From Megamerina dolium (lineage: Eukaryota; Arthropoda; Insecta; Diptera; Megamerinidae), in NCBI GenBank assembly GCA_963854835.1, contig OY978530.1, positions 27,556,637 through 27,620,636 of the forward strand: a stretch of 64,000 bases of DNA, read 5' to 3'. This document shows positions 24,330-36,347 of this stretch, piece after piece (position 1 is the first letter of the stretch; each line of letters opens with the position of its first letter). The translations under genes were made by a program, and so were the position numbers. The notes beneath the pieces are model-generated. The model saw nothing but the letters and a program-made list of their open reading frames with translations, ran no database searches and was not told the origin of the DNA.

Positions 24330-25745
24330 GGGACCGCAATAGAGCCAAGTCCAATGGGGACTGGGTATTCTATAAATGTGCCTTAAGGGCCTACAATAAC
24401 AAACTGAGAGAATCTAAGAGAGATTGATGTAAAAGGTTCTACGAGGAGATAGAAGCGCTCCCAGTAGGTACCAGATTCCAAAAATCGCTCAAAAAAGATT
24501 ACTCAGTTGGCCTTTTCATAGTTAAAAAGGCAGACGGAAATTATTCGAGAAGTCTGAAAGAAGCGGGACAGTTACTGCTGGACCTCACTATCCGGCCTGT
24601 GCCACCTGTGATGAGGACAGTGAAATCATAGAGAATATCAGTTTCGTATTGGTTACAGCTTTAGGAATAATCACAGGTCTCAATCCTCTACACCTTGTGG
24701 TCAAGAGGACAACAGCCAGTGCAGCCATAAGGCTTCCGAATTCTATTCACCTGAAAGAAGGCAACCTAAAAGGGCACGCTAAGACATAGTCTGGAATTCA
24801 CCGGGCCTCACGGTCTTTGAGAGGATGGATAAAAAGTTAAATTCTCCAAACTCTTTGAAGTGATCATTCACGATCGCTCAGCGTGGAGAAACAACGAAAT
24901 ATTTCTAAAACAGTTCTCACAGCTATGGTACACTGATGGGTCAAAAATGAAAAATGGTAGTGCTAGAGCGGGAATTGTAGGACCAAATTTCCAGAAGGCA
25001 AGTGCAATGGGAAAAATAGCTTGCAATTTTTAGACGGAGGTTCACGCCTTAGAGCTATCTGTCTGAGAATGTCTACGTAGGGGCACTCGAGGAAGCAAAA
25101 TATGCATTCTATCAGACAGGCAGCTGTAACAGCACTAATGAATTTTTCGTTTTAATCTAAGTTGGTCTGGGAATGCTTCGAACTTCTCAATACCTTAGCA
25201 AAGAGGAACACTGTGACTCTAATTTGGGTACCGGGACACAAAAGGAATGCAGGCAATGAAATGGCAGATTTACTGGCCAAAAAGGGCGCACACACTCTTT
25301 TCATAGGCCCAGAACCCTTCTGCGGGGTAAACAGTAGCTTCATGAATAACATAATATGTGAAGAGGAAAAAAGTAGTCTAACAGATTACTGGAGAGCCCA
25401 AACAGGCATGTGGCAGTCGAAAAGATTCATTAACCCTGAACACATTAAGGTAGATGCTATCTTGAACCTCTGCAGAAAAGACATCAAAATGCGATGAAAA
25501 TGGGTGTGGTTAACAACGATCTCTATCGACTCTGTCTTGAAGAGCAGGAAACAGCAGAACACGTTCTTTGCAATTGCCTAGCTGTGGCTAGACGCAGACT
25601 AAACTACCTAGGCAACGCATTCATAGTTCCCAGGGACCTAGTTAAAATCGATCCCACAGCAGTAACAAGATTTATCAATAGTCTTGAGATCTGCTAGCTA
25701 GGGAATAAGGCTACACAAAAGATCTTCAGGTCGCGGGGCTACATA
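24330..25745 (+). pseudogene. LOA-type LINE remnant: RT linker, RNase H and C-terminal zinc knuckle
   Basis: It begins with a linker (FRDRNRAKSNGDWVFYK, ALPVGTRFQK); most of the RT is missing. From 24,920 an RNase H domain follows: WYTDGSKMKNGSARAGIVG (D at motif 1), TEVHALELSV (E), ILSDRQAAVTAL (D) and TLIWVPGHKRNAGNEMADLL (H and final D). A C-terminal knuckle region YRLCLEEQETAEHVLCNCLA ends with the stop at 25,697. Stops at several points (24,427, 25,034 and the junction at 25,496) kill it. RNase H plus this C-x2-C-type tail is typical of the LOA/I group. Confidence 0.8.
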
Positions 25746-25929
25746 GCCTTAATAATAATTGGTGTCACAAAAACCTATTTGAGCGGTTTCTTGTTGGAAA
25801 TAAACCTAGCAACTGACAGTTGACAGATTTTATTTATAGCGTCTTTTTTCAAGTTGGTTGATGTTTCTTAAAATTTAAGTACATTCTTGTTATTTAAAAA
25901 AAAATATATACATACATACATGCATATAT

Positions 25930-27010
25930 GTAGTTGCTCTTTCCAACGGAGGTTAGGGCTGCCTATTCTGCGTTGTCCACCAGCGGGTTCCGAAAATAAC
26001 ACCTTCTTAGCCGGAGCGTGTTCTTCCATTCGCTCAACCTGACCTATCCACCACAGCCGATGAATTTTAATGCGGCATACTCTGTCGTTGCCGGCGTACA
26101 GCTCACACTGCTCATGGTTGTACCTTATTCGATACTTGCCATCAACGCAAGTAGGTCCACAGATTTTGCGTAGGACTTTTCTCTCGAAAACTCCAAGCAT
26201 TCGCTCATCTGAGGTGGAAATTGTCTAGGCTTCAGCGCCATATGTTAGGACAGGCATGATGAGAGACTTGTAGAGTATAGTTTTCGTTCTTCGAGAGAAG
26301 GCTCGACTTCTCAATTGCTTACTCAGCCCAAAGTAACACCTGTTAGCAAGAGTTATCCTACGCATCCCACGATCTCCTACGATCTCCAGGTTGACGTCAT
26401 TACAGTTGTTAAAATTGGTTCCAAGATAGACAAAGTCCATTACTACTTCAAAAACGTAGCTATGATCAGTGATGTGCTGTCTAAGACGCCAGTACTCTTT
26501 GTTTGTTGACACTAGATACTTCGTCTTGCCCTCGTTCACCGTAAGACCCATTCGACGCGACTCTCTTTCCAACTCTGAGAATGCTTCACTGACTGCTCGC
26601 GTGTTCATGCCGATTATGTCAATATCGTCGGCATACGCTAACAGCATGACACTTTTGTTGAAGATAGTGCCATTATGTCGTAGATCAGCAGCTCGTATTA
26701 TTTTCTCCATAATATGATTGAAGAAGTCGCACGACAACGAATCACCTTGACTGAAACCCCGTTCGGTACCAAACGGTGCAGAGAGGTCCTTCCCAATTTT
26801 AACTGCACAACAGGAGTTATGCACTGTCATTCTTCAAAGACGAATGAGCTTCTCCGGAATTCAAACATTGTTGTGTAGAGGTAATCCCTCACCGGATTGT
26901 CGAAAGCGGCCTTATACTCAACAAATAGATGGTGTGGTGTTTTTTCAGGATTTGGCGCAGTGTGAAAATATGGTCAATTGTGGATTTACCAGGTCTGGTT
27001 GGGCCTTATC
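25930..27010 (-). mobile_element. RTE-clade LINE, copy D (3' part)
   Basis: The RT is open over 26,830-26,225 on the minus strand (FSQGDSLSCDFFNHIMEKI, LLAYADDIDIIG), and a C-terminal part lies at 26,200-25,930 (RKVLRKICGPTCVDG, EHAPAKKVLFSEPAGGQRR). Between them the frame holds ILYKSLIMPVLTYGAEA, a segment missing from copies A and B, which shows those have deletions there. An extra GDRG insertion lies near 26,370. The copy is 5'-truncated near 27,010. 27,011-27,105 is unassigned. Confidence 0.85.
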
Positions 27011-27105
27011 AGTGTGGAACTGATAAGATCCAACCAACAAGATTAACTTTTCTATTAAAATGTAGAAAATATTGGTTAATACTTAACCACTTATCAAATA
27101 TAATA

Positions 27106-27515
27106 AGGGAAATTTTCACAGTGACGAGTTAACCTACATTCGACAGTTAACTATCGTTTTTTAATTTCACAGTAGCGAGTTAATTTAAAGATAATTGCTG
27201 AATATCCAAGGGTTAACCTCCAGTTAAGTGAATGTAGAAATCAGCTGCTTGTGAAAGCTCATTGAAATTACAATACAAATGTAAATATCAAATTGATCGT
27301 TTTGCTTTCAAGAAAATTTACTATTTAGTTTTGTACAGAGTAAGGATGACACAAAGGATTGTAGCGTAGCCACTCTTTATTAGAAGAATCAGCTGACTGA
27401 TTTTGTTTACTTTTTAAGGTTAACTCAGTACTTTAAATTTATTTACTCATAGGTTAACTGATATATAAGAGTTAAAGTTAACTTAAGATTAAGTCATCAC
27501 TGTGAGAATAGCCCT
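27106..27515. mobile_element. 410-bp MITE with GTTAAC-rich ends
   Basis: The ends form an imperfect inverted repeat: left AGGGAAATTTTCACAGTGACGA and right, on the minus strand, AGGGCTATTCTCACAGTGATGA. The body carries about nine copies of (A)GTTAA(C/T) in both halves and no coding sequence. No target-site duplication is certain. The size, inverted ends and absence of an ORF define a miniature element; its parent superfamily is not identified. 27,516-27,924 shows nothing else. Confidence 0.7.
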
Positions 27516-27924
27516 AAATGGTATAAAATTCATTGAAACAACATTAGATTACATGAAAAATAAGCTTGAAACAATTAAGAATAATTTCCTCGTAAAAATC
27601 TAAATCTGAAAATCAAACAAACTAACATCAACTAACATCAAATTTGCTAAGGAGGATATTTTTCAAGCTGAATCAAATATGAAAATGGCATTAAATGATA
27701 ATGAATAAAAAACCTTTATTTTAAAACAATCACATGTATATTGTATAACTTAAAAAGTTCGTTTTGCTACTACATACATGCCATTATTAACATATGCACT
27801 GATTTTTTGTCATTGAAAGCTATTGTATCTTAAAGAGCGTTAAAAATTCTAGTTGATTCGATATGTCAAAGTGACAGAAGTTGATATAAACAACTCTTTT
27901 ATTATGAGAAAAAAGGCTGTATTT

Positions 27925-28160
27925 TGTTCATCAGTTACTTATTCGCCTTTTAGCCCAGATCTTGGCCCCTCTGACTTCCATTTGTTTCGATCGATGAAGA
28001 ATGCCCTTGCTGAAATACGTTTCACTTAAATACAGGGTATCCGAAATTAGCTTGATATTGCCAAAACGATAGGAAAATGTTATAGCTTCCGATGGGAAGT
28101 ACTTTGAATAATGTAATTTATTTTGTTATCGAAATAAATGCATATTTCCAACAAAAAAAT
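27925..28160 (+). pseudogene. Mariner transposase, C-terminal end
   Basis: The first part reads YSPFSPDLGPSDFHLFRSMKNALAE, the mariner signature YSPDLAPSDFHLF around the third catalytic D. After a frame change it reads ENVIASDGKYFE, the mariner C-terminal block. It is unrelated at sequence level to the two DDxD copies elsewhere in this window. Only about 75 codons remain. Confidence 0.8.
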
Positions 28161-28254
28161 GAACTTTTTAAGTTGTACAGCCAATACAAATATATGAGCA
28201 CTTAGACGAAGCAAACACTATCATCTAAACTTGACGTTCTAAAACAGAAAACGT

Positions 28255-29608
28255 GGACAAAATTTTGACTTGTCTATAAGGAAAATTGGTTTGTCAACAA
28301 AATTAAAATAAATTTTCCAGATAAGGCAAAATGGATCTGAAAAAAACTTTTCAGCGATACATATTATGCCGACATTGAACAATATCTACAAACAATAGAG
28401 GATGAAAAGGAGAAAGAAATAACGAGAGCCGGAACTTCTAATTGAATTGCAGAGTACAAAAGAAGCCTCAAAAACACGGCGAAGGAAAAATTCATCTTGG
28501 CTATTTATGAAAACACACAAAAATTTATTAATAAACACGGCGAAGATATAATCATCACAGAAGCTGATAAAGGAATCAAGATAGTGGTACTTTACAAAAA
28601 AAATTACAAAAACAGAATCTATTCGCTATTAGAAGACAAAAGAACATATAAAACAAAAACACGATCCTACGGTTAAACTACTAAATTCAAACAACAGATT
28701 GGTAAATGAGTTACAAAAAACCACTACATTACTCTTTCGGACAAACTTAAATTCTATAGCCCAGCAGCTCCAGCACCTCGTTTATTTGGACTGCCAAAGA
28801 TCCACAAAGCTAATGTACCATTACGCCCTATATCATTCTCTTTTGATGTACCCTGCTATAGTTGTGCTAAGCACGTTGGGAAAGTTGTAAACAACATAAT
28901 ATCAGACGACTGCAACATAAGGCACCCTTTCAGATTAAAAGAGCGTTTTGAAAATGTAATTTTAGACGAAGAAGATACACTAATCGTTGATGCTATTTCT
29001 CTTTTCACGAATATCCCAACATATGTGGCTATTAAGATAATAATGAAGCATTGGGACAATACACGAACATCCCTAAATCGCAATTTTTAAAAATACTACG
29101 ATTGCAGGCATTGTCATGGATAATTTGATACAACCCTACTAGAACAAAAACACCAAAAAACAGCAAAACATCATCATCGTTAAATGCGTAGATGATATAT
29201 TCGGAATAGTGAAGAAAAAAATTCAAACAATATCACACTAAACTGAAATTTACATTGGAACTCGAAGAGAATCAGAGTATACCATTCCTAAACGTGCAAA
29301 TACATAGGCATGATAGTAACATTATTCTAAATTGGTATACCAAAACTACATAGTCATGCAGATTCATAAATTACCATTCGAACCAACCGATGAAATGCAA
29401 AATAAATACGGTCAATAATCTCATTACAAAAGTACCAAAAGTACTGTATATATCCCACCAGAAATTTCAGAATGATAATATCAAGAAATTACAAAATATA
29501 TTAAAGGCGTATGCATCTCATTAGAAATATATTGAATAACAAATTACGAAGTAACATTAATGTTATGTGGTTCATCTGAAAATTAAATCATTTTCCTCTT
29601 CTATTTAG
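28255..29608 (+). pseudogene. Penelope-like element, reverse transcriptase part (5' half of split element)
   Basis: The translation in changing frames shows Penelope-like RT motifs: ADIEQYLQTIEDEKEKEI, IIITEADKGIKIVVLYKKNY, PRLFGLPKIHKANVPLRPIS, CAKHVGKVVNNIIS, DAISLFTNIPTYVAIK (motif A region), VKCVDDIFGIVKKKI (catalytic box, CVDD for the usual YVDD) and ENQSIPFLNVQIHRHDSN. Stops at several points abolish function. The element breaks off at 29,608, where the gypsy-2 LTR starts. Its continuation with the endonuclease domain is at 61,764-62,268, in the same orientation. Confidence 0.85.
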
Positions 29609-29696
29609 AATTTAAGTTTCTTACTACACGCAGAACCTAATGTTACATAGTGTTAGGACTCTAGTCTAATATTATACACTTGTTACACTCGCTATT
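29609..29696 (+). repeat. Gypsy-2 5' LTR, first segment
   Basis: It begins AATTTAAGTTTCTTACTACA and matches 56,243-56,330 of the 3' LTR. It is cut at 29,696 by the BEL/Pao insertion and resumes at 34,507. Confidence 0.7.
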
Positions 29697-30219
29697 TGTT
29701 TCAGCGGGGAGCTAGCGGGAATGCCGGTGGTCTTGCTGCGATGTGGTGCACTTGCCTACAAGTCGTGTTGGTGGCAGAGGTGTTGATGACAGTGATGTGA
29801 TTGTTGTTGTGGCAACACAAAACACTTCTTTTTCACTTGTATATATATAAGTGTTTTACACTTTATTTATTTTTATTAAGTTAAAGTTATTTTTAGTAAG
29901 TTATTTAAGTAAAGTTAAACTTAAATATACATCGGGACGGGAAATAGTTCGCGCACTGCTCGAGAAAATTAGCTCTGTTTTATTTTATTTTCAAATTTTA
30001 TTAATCGGGAAACACGTACTTGTGTCGAGGGAGTTTTATCAACAATGTAATGATATATAAAAATGGAAAGTAAAAAGTAAAAAGAAAAGATCGGGAGAGC
30101 GAGAGAGAGAAAAGGCGGGAGAGTGAAAAATAGCGAGACGAAATAGAATTCAATTAGGGTTGCTAACCCTTGGAAACTTTATACGGGCAGTGCGCGACAC
30201 ACGTCTTCTGGCGTAGACA
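29697..30219 (-). repeat. BEL/Pao copy 2, 3' LTR
   Basis: On the minus strand it runs from TGTCTACGCC to GCTGAAACA (523 bp, TG...CA). The neighbouring purine tract AAGGGGGGCGGAA (30,220-30,232) is the plus-strand primer. Confidence 0.9.
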
Positions 30220-31028
30220 TTCCGCCCCCCTTGCAGGGATACTGCAAAAGAGACGGAACCTTCACCCGAGACGGAGGGAATGAGAAAAATAATTAAATAA
30301 ATAGTAAATACAGATACAAATACAGTATTTGATATACTTAAATTAATCTTAAAAATACTTAAAATTAACTATAAAATATTATACGGATTTTGAATCCGTA
30401 TTCAGTCGATCAGCATCAGAATTGCGAGAATTTCCATCGGAATTCGTGATTTTGACTCTTATAAGAGTGAGAAAGAGTCCTAGAGGAGGGATGACGCGTG
30501 TTGATTGTTGAGGATGTTGATTGTAGAGTGCTTTCCATGTTGATTGGTGTGTAGATCGGGGTTGGATCACACCATCTCAGGTGAACAGATTCTATCAGGG
30601 CTGGTCGTAGACCAGATCACAGGTTTCGAAAAGTCAACATAGTTGACAAACTTAGAGCTCGTAGAGCGCTTGCAGCATTAACTTTTCCATATTGTCGGGA
30701 TTGCCATAATATGCAACGCTCGTGACAAGTTATAAACTCGGTTAGAATCTGCGTGTCTTGGGTTCATGATGACTCAGCTCATGAATATGTAGCAAATTAT
30801 GTGAAAATAACACATGGGGTTATTCATGCGCATATACACTATGCCAGTGCATAGTTCCATTGAAGCTTCGTAGAAGTTCGGGAATTAAATCGGGCAGTTA
30901 CAGTGAACTGAACCATGTGAGAGAGGGATGCGTATGACGGTCAGTATCGTATAACCTGACAAAACGTTGCTACATAATACGGGTGTGGCACCAGAGGCTT
31001 ATATGTTGCTCAAGCCACAATCTTCAAA

Positions 31029-33153
31029 TCACCTTTTACGTGACAGCAATTTTGGGGGCCCAGTATTAGGCGGGATCGAATGTATTGCTGTTCGAGTACA
31101 AGTCCTCTCGTTGATTGAACGAGCCTTTTCTGGGGAGTGATACGTAGAACTCGATAATCCGTTGAATATCGCTGTACGACAAGTATTACGGGTGGGAAAT
31201 ACATTTGACGGGAGATGTCCTCTTCTTGGATACGATCTGTAAGATCGATCCTTTGCATCTGGGTGGAGCATTGCATAACGGTGAACTTTCCGCTTTGCTC
31301 TCGGGTCATGCCGTGCTCTGTGAAGCAGGGAATGATGTTGCTTCCCACAAAGACGGCATGAAAACTCGCTATGGCACTTTGCAAGGGTATGTGAAGTTGC
31401 CAAGCAGTTTATGCAAATTTTTTGCTGACGCACAAAGAGTATTCTCTCTTCAACCGTAAGCTTGGAGAACTCTGTGCATTGTCGTAGCGGGTGCATGCCT
31501 CTACATAGCGGGCAGCATGTCTTCGAAATAGTAGTGTTTAACGAAATAACGCTCTTACTTGTTTGGAGGGATTTTTTGGGAATTGTAGCGTGTTTTCGAC
31601 TACTCATTTGTGTCTGAAGCTTATCACATCTAGTACGAGGAGATGAACGCGGGTTTGTCGAAATGGATTCTGCTGTGGAACGATGAAACCTTTTTATGGG
31701 AGGTCGATTTCATTTGTGGGAGGATTGCCGTGATGGGTACTGTATCCAAAGCTGCATTGTGTTTTTTCTTCGTAACAATTGGCAGCAGAGAAGAACGAGT
31801 ACGCTGACAAGAACGTTCAGCTGTTGTTTCAGTGGGGATTGAGTCGGGAGTTGATTCACAACGAGTGCTGGAAGCATTCTCTACCCTATAAAGTAAAGAA
31901 TGATGCGTTTTCGCACAAAACGAACACTTGAATATGCTTTTGCAATTGCTACGGTCGTGAGAATTAGCAAAGCAATTGCTACACAGTTTCTGCTTGTTTA
32001 CAACATTGTACCGTTCTTCTATGCTTAATTTAAGGAAAACCGGGCAATGGCGAAGAGGATGTGTTTTCCTACACAGTGGACAACCGCGAGTTACAATGTT
32101 GTTGGGGTATTTACTGATTTTTCTGGGAGTCGTTGGAGGACTGTTCGATCGCCTGGGAGGGTCGAACCGACCGGGTTGCCGATTCGATGGCTGGTGGAAT
32201 TTACTATTCTGTGGCTGGCTGGGTTGCCGGGAACCACTTCTGATATCGGAGACGGATTCCAAGGTCTGATACCGCTCTGTTAAAAAGGCGTCGAAGTCAG
32301 TCCACTTTGGGATTTCGCGCTTATTCTTCAACGACTGTTCCCAAAGACACAAAGTTGTGTCGGGAATCTTCGTGGAACACAAGTATACGATAATCGCATC
32401 CCAATGAGAAGTATCAACATTTAGCAGCTTAAGATGTGTAATGCTGTCATTAATCGTACGTTGCAGTCGCTTTAAGTTAGGGCCGGTTTCTCGAGTTACC
32501 GGCTGGAGAGTGAAAAGGGATTTCAACTGTAAGTTGACCAGAATTCTCTTATTTTCATATCTCTCCTCGAGATTGTGCCATGCTAGTGCGAAGCCATCAT
32601 TAGTCAAGGGAGTAGACTGAATGATATTATGTGCTTCGCCTCGGGTTTTCTGAAGCAAGTGGTATAAATTTTCCACTGGCGACAGCCGGGGGTTATTGCG
32701 ATATAAGGCCGTAAACATGTCGCGAAAACTTGGCCATGACACATAATCGCCAGAAAAGCAGGCTGTATCGCATGGAGGCAATTGAATGGAGGGGAAGGCA
32801 TGCTCAATATTATGACTCGTAGAATTGTGAGTAGTTGGAGTATGAGCAGCGATCGGAGAAGGCACTATAACGGTCAGGTCATGGAGAATGGAGTTAATGC
32901 TTGAGAGGCACCGAGTATAAGCCACCTGGCACTCTCGGTATGCTTTCTTTACCTCTTCTATTCCTTCTACATCTTCCTCCGCAGAGATGATCGATTCCCA
33001 TGCTGCCCTGCAACTATTCCACAGGGTCTCGAAATCCTTTCTCTGGATATAAAATGTGAAAGTGCTGTGGGAATCTTCACTGAGTGTTTGGAAATATCGG
33101 TCAAATGTGTGGATTTCCTCCACAACAGCTTTAAACCGCTTTACGTTAGACAT
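31029..33153 (-). pseudogene. BEL/Pao gag with two zinc-knuckle modules, copy 2
   Basis: The ATG at 33,153 opens 507 codons: an N-terminal helical part (MSNVKRFKAVVEEI), a DUF1759-like capsid region (FSGDYVSWPSFRDMFTALY through LCLWEQSLKNKREIPKW), a basic P/S-rich linker, and a first knuckle module CPLCRKTHPLRHC, LCSNCFANSHDRSNC, CSFCAKTHHSLL. A 2-bp deletion near 31,640 relative to copy 1 ends the frame at 31,630. The next frame (31,607-31,029) carries a second complete module CCPLCRGMHPLRQC, ICINCLATSH, CRLCGKQHHSLLHR. BEL gags usually have one such module. Both copies here have two, so the duplication predates them. Confidence 0.85.
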
Positions 33154-33984
33154 ATTTTTATTTTTCGGGATAAATTCGGGTTAAAATCAGGGCACGCGCT
33201 TTATTGCAATTCAAAATCGTAATTAAACTTGAATAGCAAGCGATAATATATATTGCGTAACAATTATTTTCTTTTCTTTTCTCAAAATTCTATTTGAGAA
33301 AAAATTACGGGATCAGCAGGTCTTTTTCTTTAGCGGGATTGTTTTACCTAATGTATTGGAATTTGTTTATATCGTTGAAAATAATATGCAGTATATAGCG
33401 AGAACGAGAAAAATAACAAAACAAACGACTCACACGGTCGCGTTGTTTGTGTATAATACAACTATCAAAATATGCTATTTATATTGATTAGGGATTTTGT
33501 TATTGCCAATTTATGTACTAAGTACTTACATAGAAATGGCTTATATACAAGAACTTGCGAATTTTGCCAACGGGTGAAACAAGAAGAAGCACGGCAGTAA
33601 CAAGAATTATATACTTGTATGGGAGCAAAATACCTTTATTGTATGTACTTCTTCTATGTACAATCAACCAAAAAAAAACTTGGATTTATATACGGGGTTA
33701 ACCACCTTCTGTATATAAACTTATATGTATATTGTATATAAATTTATAAAAAATTATATACGCGGGAAGCGAATATATATACTTTCACGTGAAAATAAAT
33801 ACATATATATTTCAACAATATTTTAAATTTTTATTTAGGGAATGGGTTTTAATTTGGGATTTATGTATTTTTTTTTTGGGCGAGCAAAAACAAACCAGCG
33901 ATATGGCAATATCAATATCACGTACCTGGGTGGTAAGACTTTAGCTTACCAAACGTTGCGAGCCGATCCGGCTCGAAGGACCAA
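33154..33984 (-). other. BEL/Pao leader with primer-binding site
   Basis: About 830 bp of non-coding leader lie between the 5' LTR and gag. Next to the LTR the minus strand reads TTGGTCCTTCGAGCCGGAT (33,966-33,984). The TGG start, complementary to a tRNA CCA end, makes it the primer-binding site. I did not determine which tRNA. Confidence 0.75.
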
Positions 33985-34506
33985 TGTTTCAGCGGGGAGC
34001 TAGCGGGAATGACGGTGGTCTTGCTGCGATGTGGTGCACTTGCCTACAAGTCGTGTTGGTGGCAGAGGTGTTGATGACAGTGATGTGGTTGTTGTTGTGG
34101 CAACACAAAACACTTCTTTTTCACTTGTATATATATAAGTGTTTTACACTTTATTTATTTTTATTAAGTTAAAGTTATTTTTAGTAAGTTATTTAAGTAA
34201 AGTTAAACTTAATATACATCGGGACGGGAAATAGTTCGCGCACTGCTCGAGAAAATTAGCTCTGTTTTATTTTATTTTCAAATTTTATTAATCGGGAAAC
34301 ACGTACTTGTGTCGAGGGAGTTTTATCAACAATGTAATGATATATAAAAATGGAAAGTAAAAAGTAAAAAGAAAAGATCGGGAGAGCGAGAGAGAGAAAA
34401 GGCGGGAGAGTGAAAAATAGCGAGACGAAATAGAATTCAATTAGGGTTGCTAACCCTTGGAAACTTTATACGGGCAGTGCGCGACACACGTCTTCTGGCG
34501 TAGACA
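33985..34506 (-). repeat. BEL/Pao copy 2, 5' LTR
   Basis: 522 bp, nearly identical to the 3' LTR of the same element; differences seen at ATGACGG/ATGCCGG, TGTGGTTG/TGTGATTG and a one-A indel in CTTAA(A)TATAC. Confidence 0.9.
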
Positions 34507-36331
34507 CTACTCACTGTTTAGATATTTTATATAGCAAGCATAGATTCCAAAAAGAAATCACAAATGCTACGAAAATATAGTTGATATTTTTAGTTTGCTG
34601 CTCAGTGAGCGATTTTCATTCTGCTATAAAACTTCGATTTGAATAGAACGCTGCGCATTGAAAAATTAAATTTTTTTTTTTACAATAAAAAAATTAAAAA
34701 TAATTTGTGAGTTAGATTATATATTTTTGTGGAAGAAAAAAAAAATAACAAGAAATTCTAAAGGTAAGGTCTTTGCAAAAGAGAACAAACGCAATTTGTA
34801 GTTTTTGGTTCCTTTAGGAGTGGATTTAATCTCTTCTGTGTTCGATTCTCCACCAGTCATAACGATCATACCAGTGGTACTTGAACGCTGCTGCGTTGCC
34901 GGGGAAAAGTGGTACAACCATCTTTTTGCAAGTTTTCTCAAGATACTAGGAGCCAGCGTGTGTAATAGACAGAGCACAGCGATGCCTTCGCGGCCCTGTC
35001 TCGCCTCGGGTCGTATTCCAAAATCGTGTATAAAACTAATATTATCAAATTTTAGAGTTATAAAGCAGAAGCTACTCAGTGAAATCAGTAGCGTGCAACT
35101 ATTTATCCTCTCGTGCCACACCCTTGAATAAAGAATTCACTGAAAGTTGCATCACTCTTGCGCAAAACAGATCTCGTCGTTGCCGCTGGGAGTACTTTGA
35201 AGCTATAAGTTCCCGAAAAATATTTCAATAATAATATCATTAAACTACCTTTAAGTCGAAATTTTACAATAATAAGGTGCAGCGGTTTCCGGGGGGCGAA
35301 CATATTTTAATCAGTTGGCAAAGGAACCGCTCAGTTTATTTTTATGTCATAAAATTTAGTGCTCATTAATTGGAGATGCATTCCGTGATTTACCACAAGA
35401 TTATTTTCCTTTTATTTTTCTTTTTGGTTTTTAATCGATTTTCACATTTCGATTTGATTATCTAAATTATCTAAAGATGTCAGTATACTTAAAGTTTTTC
35501 TACTTACGCAAGTTAACAATAATAAGTATATACATATATATATATATATGATTATAGATATATGATATATAGATATGATTACTTTCCCCTTTAAACTTAA
35601 TCACAAGAAGCCAAACTAATTAACATTTAGCGCATCTGAATACAACATATGAACGGCGTCATCAAACGTCGACAGTTGTAATTTATGTTTGACTTTTATA
35701 TGAAGTATCACCTTTACTTTTAGTGTGGCTTCTTAAACACTTTCTTCACATTAGTTAATAGATTATTTTGATTGTGTTTATTAGTTCTTTCAGTCATACC
35801 TGAACATGTATACACATTTCTTTTATACATTTTATGCATTTTATTTATATTATAAATTAACAAATTTTATAAAATGAAATGCTAAACATTTTTCTGTATA
35901 TAGGATATACTATGTGTATAGGGTATACTTGAGCTAAAGTCTAATGAAAACAAAACTATTCATTCATTAACATGGGTGGGTCGGTATAGACCAACGGGAA
36001 AATCACATATTTTGTGCCCTATCGTATGGTTGTAGTTGGTTTGTTTGTGCCAAAATCCCTCTTGTCTGTACGAGTTTGTCTGGTGTCCTTGATTTTGCTG
36101 CTTTTGATTACCATCTTGAGGTTGATGGACATCGTTATTTTTGAATTTGATCATCTGCATACTGTACATTTTTGTACTGTTTTCGAGATATGATGAAGGA
36201 CATACGCCCTGAGCTAAGCTGAAGCAATGCTAGCTATGCACATCAGCTCCTTAATCATGCACCTACTCATATACCAATTGATTAATTTTTGGTTCTTGCA
36301 GCAGTTAGGCAGCAGGCTTTTTAACTAAATT
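34507..36331 (+). repeat. Gypsy-2 5' LTR, second segment
   Basis: It continues the LTR after the BEL insertion and matches 60,255-61,763 over most of its length, for example GTTTGCTGCTCAGT, GCAACGAC..., TCAGTTGGCAAAGGAACCGC and GGTCGGTATAGACCAACGGG. It holds about 300 bp (34,800-35,130) absent from the other copy. It ends AACTAAATT, the inverse of the AATTTA(A)GTT start, one base before the primer site. ORFs in it are spurious. Confidence 0.65.
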
Positions 36332-36332
36332 T

Positions 36333-36347
36333 TGGCGCCCAACGTGG
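36333..36347 (+). promoter_or_regulatory. Primer-binding site of gypsy-2, tRNA-Lys type
   Basis: TGGCGCCCAACGTGG is complementary to the 3' end of animal tRNA-Lys (…CCACGTTGGGCGCCA) over 15 bases, then diverges. Its position directly after the LTR end supports reading 29,609-36,331 as a 5' LTR. 36,348-36,600 is presumably gypsy-2 leader, with no gene seen. Confidence 0.75.

Larger units (their letters stand above)
29697..34506 (-). mobile_element. BEL/Pao gag-only retrotransposon, copy 2 (complete with both LTRs)
   Basis: LTRs at 29,697-30,219 and 33,985-34,506 flank an internal region on the minus strand with primer site, leader, gag and non-coding 3' part, but no protease, RT or integrase. 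The element is 4,810 bp. It sits inside the gypsy-2 5' LTR; flanks CTATT and CTACT (5 bp, one mismatch) may be the TSD. The two LTRs differ at only about three positions, so this is a young insertion. Lacking pol, it must have been moved by enzymes supplied in trans if it transposed in this form. Confidence 0.85.

Noticed and set aside
34717..35131. Overlapping ORFs of 134 and 108 codons in the gypsy-2 LTR
   Set aside because: They lie in LTR sequence, have no recognisable domain, and are not conserved in the second LTR copy, which lacks this 300-bp part.
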